This document shows positions 37,871 to 55,265 of a DNA stretch of 64,000 bases, one piece after another (position 1 is the first letter of the stretch; the number at the start of each line of letters is the position of its first letter). Source of the stretch: Mastacembelus armatus (Eukaryota > Chordata > Actinopteri > Synbranchiformes > Mastacembelidae); assembly GCF_900324485.2 (NCBI RefSeq), contig NC_046646.1:21469500-21533499 (forward strand), given 5' to 3'. Under the pieces are notes generated by a model, which had not been told where the DNA came from, did no database searches, and was given only the letters and a program-made list of their open reading frames with translations. The position numbers and the translations under genes are program-made.

Positions 37871-39700
37871 ACCTTAAATGTGCCAGTACTCAGATAAAGA
37901 CCACTGGTAAAATATTACTGAATACTTTTTAGACTTTAAATATTTTGAATGTTTGGAACTGAACGTGGATATTTTCTTCTGTCTACGATTTTGACCTTTC
38001 TGCTTTATGATATCATCTGAGATCTTCTCCTAATTATATGGATGGCATTTTGCTATAACACCACTGTACATGCAGTTTAAAGACATTAACTGGAATATTA
38101 TGATACACAATACAAAATTCAACTACTATAGAATTTTATATATAAGGTGCTGTCAGCTTGTCAGCACTTAATACAGTCCCATACAAAATGGCAAATATCA
38201 CTTTGTGTCACATGTTCATAACATTGGCGACTGTCTATGAACTGATTAGCTTTTGGTGGTTAAAGGTCAAGGTCCCACTGACCTCACGTTCATCCCATTC
38301 TTATGAGCGTTATATATCAAGAATGCCTTGAGGAAATTTTCAGTTTTGATGTTCTCATAGTCGGTGGTCGGTCTAACATGCTCGTAAAATGTACCTGGGC
38401 TGGTTAGTGGAGGCATACAACTACAATGCAGTAATTCTAGTTAGATACTAAGTTATATACTAATATAACTATTCAAATGTTTTTTACTCTCACTTATATA
38501 GTTCTATGTATCAGTGAAAGCAAAGTGAACAACAAAGTACACAGGTTACAATAGTCTTTTAAATAGTGTTACTTTCTTTTTCAGCAGCTGCCTTAAACTC
38601 CTCCTGGTCTGAATGTGTGAACTTCTTAAACCTGCACTGAGCTGCAGTTTATTTTTTCTGCTGTAGCCCATGCATATAGATTTGCTCTTGTTTTATTACT
38701 CACTTAGTTATGTTCTAAACCTGCCTGAAGATGAGAGGAGTTGTGTGTCTGCAAATGACACATGAAGAAAAAACTGTTTCCTGTCTGTCAGTGTACTGTG
38801 CAACCAAGCTTTTTATTTATAAACTATACACTACATTTTATTTAGAAACACCACTGTCACAAATGTACATAGGAGCAAAAGCAATGATATGTAACTGGCA
38901 GTTACAAACCACTGCTTTTCTCTGTCACTGCCACAGCCACAGTGCTGCATTTGAAGCTCCCACAGGCCCACAATAGACTCTGTCTTTCCTGTGAACATAA
39001 TGCAGCTGCTGCTTGACATTGTAGTCCAAGAGGCTTTTTTTTTTTTTTAAGCTGAAGACAAAAAGATGTTTATGGTATTCTACTGTGACAAGATAATCTT
39101 TGCTCTAAATTTCAAACAGTTCAACAAAGATGGTAACAACATTATGTCAGGCGTTAATTAACTTTAAATGAAATTCTGTGTTGATAAAGTGCGTTGTGGT
39201 GAGGAACATCAAAGTGATGATGTATGCTCGGACAAAATAGTGTTGTCTTTCGAATAAGCACCACCTCTTGGTGTTAAAATTGTGTAACAGGAAATGCTGT
39301 CTCACAGGTCACAGTCATTTCAATGAGAACGTCTTTCTACACTGAATGTCTCTGGACATGTGCCTATTGGGTTTGTGTGGTCAGCACAGTCTTTGGCTCA
39401 TAATTTAAACTACAGTTTTTCATTTTCATCTAATGCGCCTGTTTCTTTTTAGACACGCAGTTTTACTTTCTACTGGCTGTGTCTGCAGTTGGCTGACATT
39501 TGCATGTTATCTATCGTTATCACAGTTTATCACAGTTCAGTGACAGAGATAGTACTAGTAATACCAGCAGCAGTAACTAGTGCTAACTACATTTTATGGT
39601 CAAAGAGATTTGAGTCTGTCAGTACCATGGACAGAGACACCAACAGAATACATAAATATAAATCCAGCTTTTTATGGAGACAGTGCTCACATTTAATCTC
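37871..39700. other. Intergenic stretch, nothing recognised
   Basis: AT-rich single-copy DNA between the receptor array and the solute carriers. Open frames are short and lack family features or paired splice sites. I see no transposon ends. Confidence 0.5.
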
Positions 39701-39701
39701 G

Positions 39702-39790
39702 TCAACTTTTCTCTAGCCTGCTTCAGAGCAACAGTGGCATTATTTATTCAAATTTTGATGATCGGAGTGGCTGACTGAACATTGTACATA
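39702..39790 (-). pseudogene. Decayed exon of an slc34a2-like gene
   Basis: The plus-strand phrases gcctgcttcagagcaacagt and gatcggagtggctgactgaa closely match gcctgcattagagcaacaat and gattggagtggctgactgaa in the working exon 44,553-44,664 of the neighbouring slc34a2-like gene. About 25 bases between the phrases are lost or scrambled, which destroys the GSNIGTSVTNT segment. It looks like the remnant of a second tandem slc34a2 copy. No other exon of that copy was found. Confidence 0.65.
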
Positions 39791-40723
39791 AAGACAATTA
39801 CAATTGTGTTGTTTAGTTCATCGGCTGAAAAGGAGAAACATGTTTTTGTACATTGACTAAAACAGGGTGACATAATCCTGGAGGAGAGAGATAAACCACT
39901 GCTTTCATATACGAAATCAAGCTAATTAGTCAATTACATGTTCTTTATGTTATTATATTATTGTGTAGCCCATTGGTGATCATTTATTACCATGATCACT
40001 GTAGTCCATAGGACAGAAACCTTACCTTAATATAAAGTTACCTTTACCATGAATGAGCCATCAGTGCTGCCCCAGACAAAGAAAGAATGAAAGAAAGAGA
40101 GAAGTCAAAATGACACGTTACCTGTACAGTAGTAATCCATGCAATTTACAAAGTGAACAATTGTTTTGTTCAAGTATAGTGCGTGGCATCTTAGTTGTAT
40201 TTGACTACAAGAAATGTAGTTACTTTCTGGTTACATTTGCCGCCCTTTCGCTCCACCTTGTGGTCAAACAATGGTTATGACAGCATTTGAAGCTCATATT
40301 TGAATGAGACAGTAGTTACATGTCTCCACTGTTGCAGATAGTTAAGACAATTGCTCTGTTTTTATCTTTTATCTTAAGAAAATGTTTTGTGTTTGATTTG
40401 CCACTTCACACCTGACTTCAGCTTCCAAAATCTTCAAGAAATGCATACAGTGTATTCAGCTTTCCAATTTTATGTTGCAGCCTGATACAAAGTTAAATCA
40501 ACTACAGTGTCATTTGGGGAAAAAGGCACCTGAAGTACTCTCTGGTCTGTTGAATGGCAGAAAATCCTACAATCTACATGTGCAAAGCTTGTTGTCATAT
40601 CCACAACACAGCAGGCCATCTCACCTGCAGTAGCTCAAAGAGTTGCTTCACCCAGCGACAGATGTCTTGGAAGTTACATACATGCAAACATATACAACAC
40701 TTTTTCAGTGATTAAAATATGCA
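39791..40723. other. Intergenic stretch, nothing recognised
   Basis: This is 3' flanking DNA of the slc34a2-like gene. I see no further exons, transposon ends or long repeats. Confidence 0.45.
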
Positions 40724-45212
<4,489 letters not shown>

Positions 45213-45502
45213 ATTCCAATCCTGGAGGGCATCAATTATAGGTAACTAAAGCAATGTTTGTCATGCGTAGTGCCTGTGGTAGAGATTGTAACTATAGTAG
45301 CAGCTCAGTGGTAGTATTAATACTGATGGAGTACTTGTGGTATTTTTGTATTTTAATGAAGTTTTATATTACCACTATAGAAGACTCGACATTGACACTT
45401 ATGACATTTATCATAGAACAGAAATCCTTACAACCACTGCTGCTCCCAATATGTTTTGCATTACTAAATACAATAATAGTAGTTTATGATTAAATATTAA
45501 TA

Positions 45503-45590
45503 TTCAAACTCACCTTTTATTTTGATGAAATGGTGCATCAGCTTCAGAGAATGTTGACTGAGATGCTGCTCTCACAGGGGAAAAAAGACA
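45503..45590 (-). other. Possible 5' non-coding exon of the slc34a2-like gene
   Basis: The minus strand ends in AATAAAAG|GTGAGTT, a strong donor. The first coding exon needs phase 0 at its start, and in that phase this segment has stops, so it can only be a leader exon. An alternative is that a coding first exon exists further upstream and was missed. Confidence 0.4.
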
Positions 45591-45599
45591 AAAACAGAC

Positions 45600-47573
45600 A
45601 TGACAAGAACCAGAAATGTTTTTTCTTTATACAATAGTTTGATAAAATTAAGGGGAAAAGGAAAAGAGACAATGAGACATTAGTAGAGAACATCAAGAAA
45701 CGGAGGCTTGTCAGAAAATTAAAGGGAGGTGCTAGTGTGTAGTATAGATTAACTCTATTAGTAAAGCATGGATGACTGATTGTATAATGTAAAGCCAAAC
45801 CAGCTTCCTTATTTATTTCATTCTGTCTTTGTCTTCAACTATTAACTATAATCTGTATTGTATGATTTAAGTTTAATGCTCATTTTACTACTTGTCTGAT
45901 GAAGTACTACAGAACTGAAAACCCATATAATTTTTTTTTTTTTTTTTCGGAGTAGAGTGTATGAACTTAACATATAAAATTAAATGTGCAGTTTTGCAGG
46001 ACTGCAATATGCAGATCAACTGCAGTACAAACAAGTTAAGCAACATCTGGTGGATGACCTCTGCTGCTTGTATTAACTAAAGTGTCTCTGCCATTTGTTG
46101 TCCAACTATTGTACCACATTTGTTCAAGTGTTCTCTGTCCTCATCTATTTTTTTCTGCAGGAAGATCTTGACGGGCACTGGTCCTGTTCATGGAAGTGGC
46201 TGTGCATTTGTTTTGCCGTCAGTTATAAGATGCCTTTTGCTCTTTGTTAGCTTTTTTAAATTTTTTTAAGGAATGGAAATCACTGCTGTTGTAAATTTCT
46301 CTCCCTAACTCGCCTGCTCTGTGTCCCCATCTGGTGGTGAATTGTGTTCATCACAAATAAATTGGAGGCAACCCCACCTGATACTGGGCTGGCATGTATA
46401 GGCAGCCTCTTATATTTATAAACTGTCAGTTCATCACATCTGCATCTCTTTGGACTATGGGACAAAGTCAGAGTCCACGGAGGCATCTCACACAGGTGTG
46501 GGAAGAAGATGCAAACAGAAATGAGGAAGGCATATTTGAAACCACAACCTTTTGTATTGTACAGGCTGATAAGACAGACTTACACCAAGGAGCATCAAAA
46601 TGTCTTCAACCTGCTGAGGACCAAAATCATCAGAATCACAAATGTCATTCTGTGCATGGTGTGGTGAGTGTCCACCATTTCATGCACTATACACAATTAC
46701 ATTACATGATTTTAATTATATTTCAGTCCATATGAACTGTAGTCCATTAATACTCACGGTAATTAATCACTGTTACAAAATACGTATCTATTTCTCAGTT
46801 TCACTGGTTTGTCTTTATTTTTGCCTACATTGTCCAAGCTAAGTTGTTCTGTCTTGCATCTTTTTTATTACATCTGAGTAAACTAATAATAATAAATAAT
46901 TAACATTTGTTTAACCTGAATTTAATTTAGCAAATGGTCATATTTTAGTGGATACTCATCTGATTTCACCCATATGTGGTTTGGGTGCTTTGTATACACT
47001 GTAGATCACATACTATCAGTGCGTACTGTGCATGCATACATGACTGGGATTCTGAGCCATTTTCATTTCATCTCTTCTTTGTACAGGTATATACTTAAAT
47101 ACCTTCTTTATATATGTACAGACATTTTTTTTGGTAACTAAATGTTCTTGAGAGGCAGTATTTATTGCAGGACTGTCATTCTTCAATGTCATCTTGAATC
47201 ACAAAATATTCAAAATAATTACTAGAAACTGTTGCACAAAATATTAGATGTGGCTACTGGTCCTAATTTACTTGGTATCAGAATATTTGAAACTTTGTTC
47301 TATGTTACACTATTTTCATTCTTTACAGCAGTGAACTGCAATATTATGAAAGTAACTGCACAAAGGATTGTTAAACTTTTCATTTTATGGTATTTTGATG
47401 CTAGGCTTGCTTCAACCTTGTGGACAGTCACTATTGTTTTATTAACTCATGTTCCATGGTCTCATTGAAGCCTCATAATTTCTGTGACAAAATATGAATC
47501 TCTGTATTTATACTTGACAGATGTCCATTTAGCAGAGATATGCATAGAGACGATGTTTTTCCAGTTATGTTCC
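45600..47573. other. Intergenic stretch between slc34a2-like and slc22-like genes
   Basis: About 2 kb of AT-rich DNA with a T-run near 45,930-45,947. It should hold the promoter of the slc34a2-like gene and the 3' untranslated region of the slc22-like gene (left of its stop at 47,574). No other gene or transposon is recognised. Confidence 0.45.
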
Positions 47574-50500
47574 TCAAACAACACCTGAAGACTTCCTCTC
47601 AGCAGCGTTCTCTGCTTCGGTGTGTGTGTAATGTGACTTCTTACAGCATCTGGAATAAACACAGTGACGCTGTTACTGTGATGACACAAAGCAGGTCAGG
47701 CCAGTTTTTAAACTACTTCTTTCATTTACTTAAGTAAGTATGCGCTTACTTCATATGGCTGGAGTTAATGATTCATATCGCCATCAGGTTTATGTATTGA
47801 ATGTCAAACTATAGGCAGAACCCAGTTAGCTCAAGTAAATACTATGACTGAAAATACATAGTTCACCTACCAGCACCTCCTGAGATCATTAATTAAAATT
47901 ATTAAATGTGAACAGTAACCATAATAACCAGGAAGTGTATAGAAGTGATATCAGTCTGAAAAAGTCTAAAATGCTGTTTATTCCTTAATTCTGTTGGGTT
48001 TCATGTTTGGTTACACATATTTCTGGCCTTTTTGGATATCTGCTAAAGAAATGGCAGTGGTGTGTGAAAGCCTAAATGCAGATATGAAGCCAGATGAGTA
48101 ACTTGACAGTGTTTGAACTCTGCAGGTAGTTACTTATCGAACAGGTTTAACTTCTCATCTTTTTATGGTCAGTTCAGCTGAACTGTTAGTGTGTTAGTCA
48201 ATAGCAGCATGTCCTAACATGTACTCAGCTAATATTTTCTAAGCTAAATAAAACATGAAAACTTCCACACAAAAAAAAAACAAAAAAAACTGCTGAGCAA
48301 TCCAACCAAGCCCTGGTCTTTAGACCATACTATGACAGGGAGTGTGGAGTCTTACCCAGGAAATTGCTGCATGTGAGTTATTGTGTCAGGCAGAGGCATT
48401 CCATAGCTCTCAGGCAGCAGGAGACTCAGCAACCCAGACAGAATTGTAAGGCTTCCCATCAGGATGTAAGGCAGTGAAACGGAGTAGCTTCCTGTGAGAG
48501 CACATCAGAGGTGGGCACAGTGAAAAACGGCCTTGGCTACAACCTACGGTACTGTAGGGCAATTAAAACCACAGGACAAAAAGTGGAGTGACTTTTAAAA
48601 AAATGAAATGTAAATTTTAAATGAACTCATCGTTCAGCGCACACATTTATTTGATCTGAATGCTAATCAAGTCTGCTTTTGTGTTTTCATTCAAATGAGT
48701 GTTCTTTTTGTTTTAGAGCTTTGTGTTTGCCCATGCTTCTAATAAGGTGAGTTGGGTACAACTCACCTTATTCCTGATCCTAAGCATCAAACTAAGAAAT
48801 AAGTCTTGTTTGCACTGGGTCCACATCTGAAGAAAATGAGACCCACAGCTGTACACGTAATGAATAGACATTTCACAATTCGTTGTTCATCCCTGTAGGA
48901 TGTTGTTATAAAAAAACACTTGGATATTTAATGTGCTTTCTTGAATCGTAGCCAGCTAACACTTCAACATGCAGGTAAGTCATGGGACATAGTCACAGCA
49001 TTTTAAGCAGACGTAAACGCATACTTAAGTAAATGAAGTATGGTGCAATGCTGCTGCCTATTCTGGAGGCCATGGAGCAGGAACCAAGGGCAGTATTCCT
49101 CAGCACAGTTGGATAGAGTTCTGCTGTGTAGGCGTACACTATGGCAAATGCTGTTGACACCGCAAACTTCCCTGTCATCTCAACAGTTATGGCAAGAGAA
49201 TTCAGGTCTAGAAGGAATAAAATATAAAATAGTTCATGTTACATGTGTTTTGATTGAAGTATATTTACGTCCTCATCTTTCATGTCAGCAAGTAAACAGT
49301 CTTGTGCTTCAGACTGTATAACAATAAAAATATGATGCAGTTTATGATGATTTTACATAAGAGAATGGCAAAAATCAAAGCTCTGTTACTTTACTGTTTA
49401 AGATAAGCGAACTGAAGTGTCGTACTTGTTGGGATGAGCTGTATGAATAGGAGAAAAATTCCTCCCATGAAGAGTGTTGAGAAAAGACTCAGTCGTCTCG
49501 AACACCAGCGAAACATAGCCCATGACAAAATGTAGGCTGGTATCTCTACCAACGCTGACAAGAAGCAGTTGAAGTACACGTCACCGTGAAGATTTGCAGT
49601 GTTCAGGGAAAGAGCGAAGTATCCAATGGTCACAATGTTCCTGTGGGTATAATTGTAACAGCTTACAGCCCTGTTATAGCATCTTTCAGCTCTTTGTTTT
49701 GGTTTTCTGCCTCAGAACTTTGCTGAGCCAGACATCGGTGGAGTTGGCAAAGAGCAGAATGAAGAGTGTACTTGCATTAATTACCAAGAAACAAACAAGA
49801 TTTTTGTATGGATGCTACTGTTAAGACACATTTGCTGATTTTGTACATAGTAACTATCTGCTAACAGGTTTTCCATATCACCTGAAAAGGCAATAATATG
49901 TCATTGTGTTTGCAACTTTGCAGAGTTAAGAAAAACACACAGCATATACTAACAACAGTTAGTAAATTTTATTTGTACACAAAAACCTTTAGCTGCAGTG
50001 ACCCACATTAGGTAGGACATTTGCGTCCTTAGTTTTTTGCAACTTATACCTTGTCCACCTGTTGGCTCATGAGGTTTTTTTATGTAACGAGGGAAACTGT
50101 TTCCAAATCAAACAAAGATTAAGCTCCATCTGCCGTTGGGCCCAGCAAGGAGCTGAGCACAGGAACAATAAACTGTGCAGTTACATAAAATTTTATTTTG
50201 ATCTTAGTTACAGGCTTCACAGAACCTGACAGGTCATTATTAGTTGTTAGTGAAATGGACTGGTGTGTAGTTGAGGTGATGCATGAAGAGGCTAAAACTG
50301 TGTATGTGTCTGTGTGTGTGCAGGGTCAGTGTACTGAATGTGGAGGTCAGATTGGACAGCAGGGACTCACCAGATCAGCCACAGTGTGACAGAGATCCAG
50401 CGGATGTTCCTAGTATGCAGCAGGTCACAGATGTTGTGAGTCTTCCTCTTCTTAGATTGAAGTTCTTTCTGTAGGGCAACAGAGCACATGAAACAACAAA

Positions 50501-53500
50501 CCCTTAGCAAACACATTCATCCATCTAGAAATAATTTCTTTAGAGAGAAGCTTGTTTCATGTATGGCCACCCTCCAAGCGAGCACATGTGCGTGCACATG
50601 TCCATCCATGTCCAAACACAAGGCTCAGAAATTAATGGAGACAAAAGTTCAGTGAAACACTGGGGGGATAAAATGATGAAATTATAACTCTGCTTTCTGC
50701 AGCTTTGTGAAATATTTAAAATGGACAACTATTACAACATGGACTCATTTGACGGGGGGGGGGGGTTAAAATACTTTACAGCCAGTTGCCAGCAGAGTAT
50801 AAATGTAAAACAAATTAGTGGTAAATGGCATATATGCATAACACAGAGCTCAACTATCATCCGTACAATATGTACAATCCCTGTGCTTCTAGCATGAAAT
50901 GAACTAGGTTTGTAAAGTATTTATGACTTAACCAAACACTTTCTGATCCGTACACAGGGCCTGTTGTTCAGTTGTGCAGATCTGTGAATCAGTACATCAC
51001 AGAGCAGTGAACCCTTAAAGGTTTGTTCTTTTTCCACACTCATCTGTGAACTATCTGTGCTAAGAGAAAACTGAAGCAGAAAAAACAGTATTAAGAGGTT
51101 AATGGTTTAGGTATTAGGGTTGTAGGTTATAGAACTATTGTACAATAAGTGAAGCAGAAGGTTTGTTACTATCCCAGTGCTGTTCAGTGCTGATCATTTG
51201 AAACAAGTGTACAAATATTTTATAATTTCTAATGCTACTATGATGAGAGATAAATCACTGGGATGTATCTGAAAGGACAGATTAATTTCACTCCGATCTC
51301 CCAGTATGTGTAGCAGCCTGTGCACTGACTTGATCGTTGCCGACCATCTGGTTACCACTGCAGTCAAGAAAGTGCCCAGCACATTGGTGTTTATGCACTG
51401 TAAGACAGAGAGCTCTCACCTGTAAAGGACTAAAGATTACCAGTGGCGCCTCAATCTTGTTCTTCTTAGCAGCATCTCTTATAATGGCTTCAGCCTCTTG
51501 TACTCTTCCCTTAGAGAGCAGCCACCGAGGAGACTCTGGGATGAACCTGTCTCGTTATACAAAATATTGGATATAGAGAGAGGCTGTGACAGCAACAATA
51601 CTGTTCAATAGAAATACAACTGAAAAATAGCTTGAGTTAGTTATTTCATCTCCAAAACAAAGTAAATCTGGGTAGAAATTTTACAAAATTGATGGCAACT
51701 GATAAACAATGTAAATAATAATGTAAAATGAGATAGAGATCGCTAAGAAGGCTAATTTTCATAACTAGAGATCTCTTATCATACGTGATTTGTATTAACA
51801 CACAGGAACACTCCACTTGTGTTCACCAGCATGGCTACCAGCTCCTCTATCCGACTGTCAGCATTAAAGAGAAGTATTGACAACATAAATGGAAAGATAT
51901 GTAGGAAAAGACCCCACAGACACACACAGGCAAACACACACCTACCTACCACCAGAGCGGCACAAAGAGGAAGCCAGGCAGGGCGAGGCCTAGGAGAAGC
52001 ATCCTCCAGTCTCTGATGAAGAATGCAAATAGTGGCAGCAACATGTAGCCCACAGTGAAGAACATAGTCACACCTACGGTGGAGAAGATTGTCCGGACAC
52101 GTGGACCCAATATCTCGGTTCCTTAGCACAGGAGAAAAGATGGGATTCAGAACACACTTACTTCTATACTTCTGCTTCATCGTGACTCAATTTAATCAGA
52201 CTTAGTACATGGACGGCAATAGAAATACCTAACACAAACGCAGAAACGTAATTTGAGATATGTCCCATCCCGACAATAAAGAATATGATGCAGAACACAG
52301 TCCAGGATGAAGAAAAGACCTGGATTATCGTGAACACTGTCTGTACTGCCAAGGTAACAAACAGGACGATTTTTCTCCCATACCTAGAAAGATATGAAGT
52401 ACAGATAAATGACGCTGTACAAATAGAAAGGTCATTCAGATTCAACACGAATGTAGTCCTGTACGTTGCTGCTTGATTTATGAACCAGTTTTGCATGTTA
52501 TTTACTGCAGCTCTTTTTCTATTTAAGGCACAATCAAATCATTATTCTCATATGTAAAATTGTATTTCTGCTTTCTCCTATACTTTTTTCAGACTTCTAC
52601 GGGAAGATTAGCTAATAAAGCCGAAAATGTTAGAAAATGTGCACTTATTGACATTCCCATGGCTGGAATGCTGCACGGTGTGCCTGAAAAAGTGGTTCCT
52701 AGGTTAAGATGTGAAAGAGGACATACTGGATTTGGGCAATATAGATGTGCATTCACTTTTTGGGAAGAAACAGATTATTGTTTTGTCCTTAACCTGTCAG
52801 CGAGCTGTCCTGAGATGAATGAGCCAGTGAGAACTCCACAGAAGTAAAGAGACGTCGTCAGCGGCTTCTTCCATTTGTCATCACACACCAGGTCCCACTG
52901 CAAAAAACACACAAGTGCAGGATACTGTAGATCAGAGTGGGTCAGTGATATGTTTGTCTAAAATCTTATATTATTTGTCACAGAAAATCAACAAAAATCC
53001 TTAAGGAGCCAATCAATTTCTGCTTAAAATGAAAACTTATCAAATATGTTGCAAATTCATTTGTTGAGGATGGACTAATCAGAATTATTGACAAATCAAT
53101 ATGGATCTATAATAAATATGGACGTGCTCAATAGTCTTTGTGCAGTTTTAATATCTGACTTTTTTTTTAATTAACTTGTGGATGTTATTGATGTGTTTTT
53201 AGTTACTTTATGTTCAGTTCCAGCCGCTTATAAGAGGAACAAATCTTTTAAACCTCAAACTTCCTGCGCGATATAAAGTGATTGTCCCTCGCTCTTGGAG
53301 GAAAGAGCTGCAGCCTCCTGTAAAGGATCACAAACCTCGGATACAATGGTGGAAATGTACACGCTGCGGTCATACTCCCACCCGTCCAAGCAGCTTTCTT
53401 GCGCCACGTTTGACAGATTTACATCAACCCCGGGCAGCAGCCTCCTCCCTGAGAAACGCAGGAGATCACTCAGCTTGTATCTGGAGCACTTGCTGGGCAC

Positions 53501-53734
53501 CAAAGCGCCGCTCTGACTCTCCTCCTCCAGCGGGAGGCTGCTGTTCCTCCATACGTCGCTCAGGTTGACGCGCTCTGGAACGAGGCAGCGGTGAGGCGGC
53601 GTGTCGGCGATGAACACAATGGACAGACCCGCGAAACCGTTGGGGATGATGGTCAGACAGAGGAGGAAAAACACCTGTTGCTGAAAGGGTCCCCATTCTC
53701 CGAGGAAGGCGACTGCAGTTTCATAGTCGGTCAT
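47574..53734 (-). CDS. Organic cation/carnitine transporter, SLC22A4/A5-like (OCTN), 554 aa
   Basis: Ten exons: 53,336-53,734; 52,794-52,897; 52,229-52,383; 51,950-52,121; 51,420-51,546; 50,371-50,468; 49,426-49,640; 49,025-49,207; 48,356-48,491; 47,574-47,649. The total is 1,665 nt in one frame, and most exon sizes (104, 155, 172, 127, 215, 183, 136) are those I expect for OCTN genes. It starts [20 protein letters not shown], has the large glycosylated first loop ([10 protein letters not shown]), IRDWRMLLL, the sugar-transporter motif [12 protein letters not shown] and [12 protein letters not shown]. The last exon reads [17 protein letters not shown] and stops after 24 residues. Twelve-segment major-facilitator carrier of the plasma membrane. 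Substrate (carnitine or other cations) cannot be told from sequence, nor SLC22A4 from A5. Confidence 0.93.
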
Positions 53735-55265
53735 GCTGTCAGCTGTGCGGCTGTTCGCTCCGGACGCACGCAGCGGTGCAGTTAAGACTGAAGAGTCAGT
53801 TCGGAGGCGGCCCGACGTGAGTGAAAAGGCAAAGTAGGAGGAGTGAGGTAGTTTGACAGGTGATAAATACCAGATCAGGTTCAGGTTCAAGACCCTAATC
53901 TCTTCGCAGTATGTCCTGGACCAAAGATGTCAGGGTGCTGCTCAGTTAGAAGTAAAATGAGCCTTATTCAGTCCTTGATGGTTCTCAAAGCTCAATTTTG
54001 CATTTTTTAATGTCTTTGCAACAATTTCAGCCTTCCACTCCAAAGAGCAGGATAGTTCCTTCCAGGGTTAATCTTATCTGCTGTGTCTCTGTAACACCAG
54101 CATAAAACAAGACCTATGGAAGTGCATGTTGTTAATCATTTGCTCCCTGTGTAGGTGTCTATAGCAGCAGCACAAACCCCTGTCCACTGAGTGTCTGCGT
54201 GTCCAAACAGTGACAGCAGTAATGGCCTAAAATGGTTTCAGTTCTAATTGTTAGGCAGAGAAAAGAGAACTGAACTATGATGGATTCAAATTGTGCAGAG
54301 CATCTTAAATGTTTTATAAACACTGATCACCTTAATAACCACTACAGGTGCATGTGTTTACTTGTTATACAGGCATGGCCATGGATGTACAGTAATAAAG
54401 GATGAAGGAGTCCTGCTGAGGTTGCATATGTACAGGTGACAGATCTTTGTGTGAATGTGGCTGGAAGGGAAACATCTGACTGCACTAATTGCGTAACACA
54501 GACAACTTCTATTGTAACTTCAGAAAATGTGCACATACATATGCGTACACACAGTATGGGGAAGGAATGTATGTAACAGACTAAAATGGTGTTGCTGTAG
54601 CATTAAGTGTTTTTTTTTTGTTTTTTGTTTTTTAAGATATCTGGGATGTTAAAACAATTTAGTTAAACATATATTTTATATTAGGCTACACAATTTAAAA
54701 GTCTGTTTACTTTATTGCTAAATTTGGTGCTAAACTTTAAATAAAGTCATGGCTGCCTGTGCAATGTGGCTAAGAAACGGTCCAAAGGGAGTCTTAATTC
54801 GACTTAGCAACATTTAGAGTACAGGCACGTGCACTTCTTTGGCGTATTTAAAAGTGTGGAATGTTGTTAAGAGAAAATACCAGTTTGACCATAGTGCTGC
54901 GGGGGCTGGGTGCTGCGGGGGCTGGGTGCTCTGTGGGGGCTGAAGCTTTCAGTGAATCCAATCAAATAAGTGAATAAGAGATCTCACATTTCCTCGTTTC
55001 ACGTAACTTATTTTACTGTTTGCTAATAAACTGGGAGAGATGGTGGCTCCTGCATTCTTACTGCGAACGAAGTGAGCCCCCTTGAAAGGGGGTTTAATAT
55101 TCTCTAAGGACTGGAAACTTTTTCAGCTCTGACTCCGTCCCACCAAGGGACCAGCAGAGAGCTCAACCCCACCACTCTGGTACTAAGCTGAATGCTTTAC
55201 GTGGGATACCACATCTCATACTAGATTTTTCTGCTTCAAGAGCAGCCGGGTATATTTTATAAAGA
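53735..55265. promoter_or_regulatory. Shared upstream region of two divergent OCTN genes
   Basis: The two start codons point away from each other across 1,531 bp, so the promoters of both transporters must lie here unless leader exons are placed within the neighbours. The region holds a short GC-rich tandem repeat (54,893-54,944). No well-placed TATA box was identified. Confidence 0.6.
54893..54944. repeat. Short GC-rich tandem repeat (about 17 bp unit)
   Basis: Three adjacent copies of a unit resembling tgctgcgggggctgggtgct, the last one altered (tgctctgtgggggctg). It stands out in an AT-rich region and lies about 320 bp upstream of the plus-strand transporter start codon. Confidence 0.85.

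Noticed and set aside
50283-50474. Plus-strand open frames over the OCTN exons of the minus gene
   Set aside because: Antisense shadows; the minus frame carries the family motifs.
50755-50766. Run of G near 50,755
   Set aside because: A simple homopolymer within an intron; nothing else supports a function.
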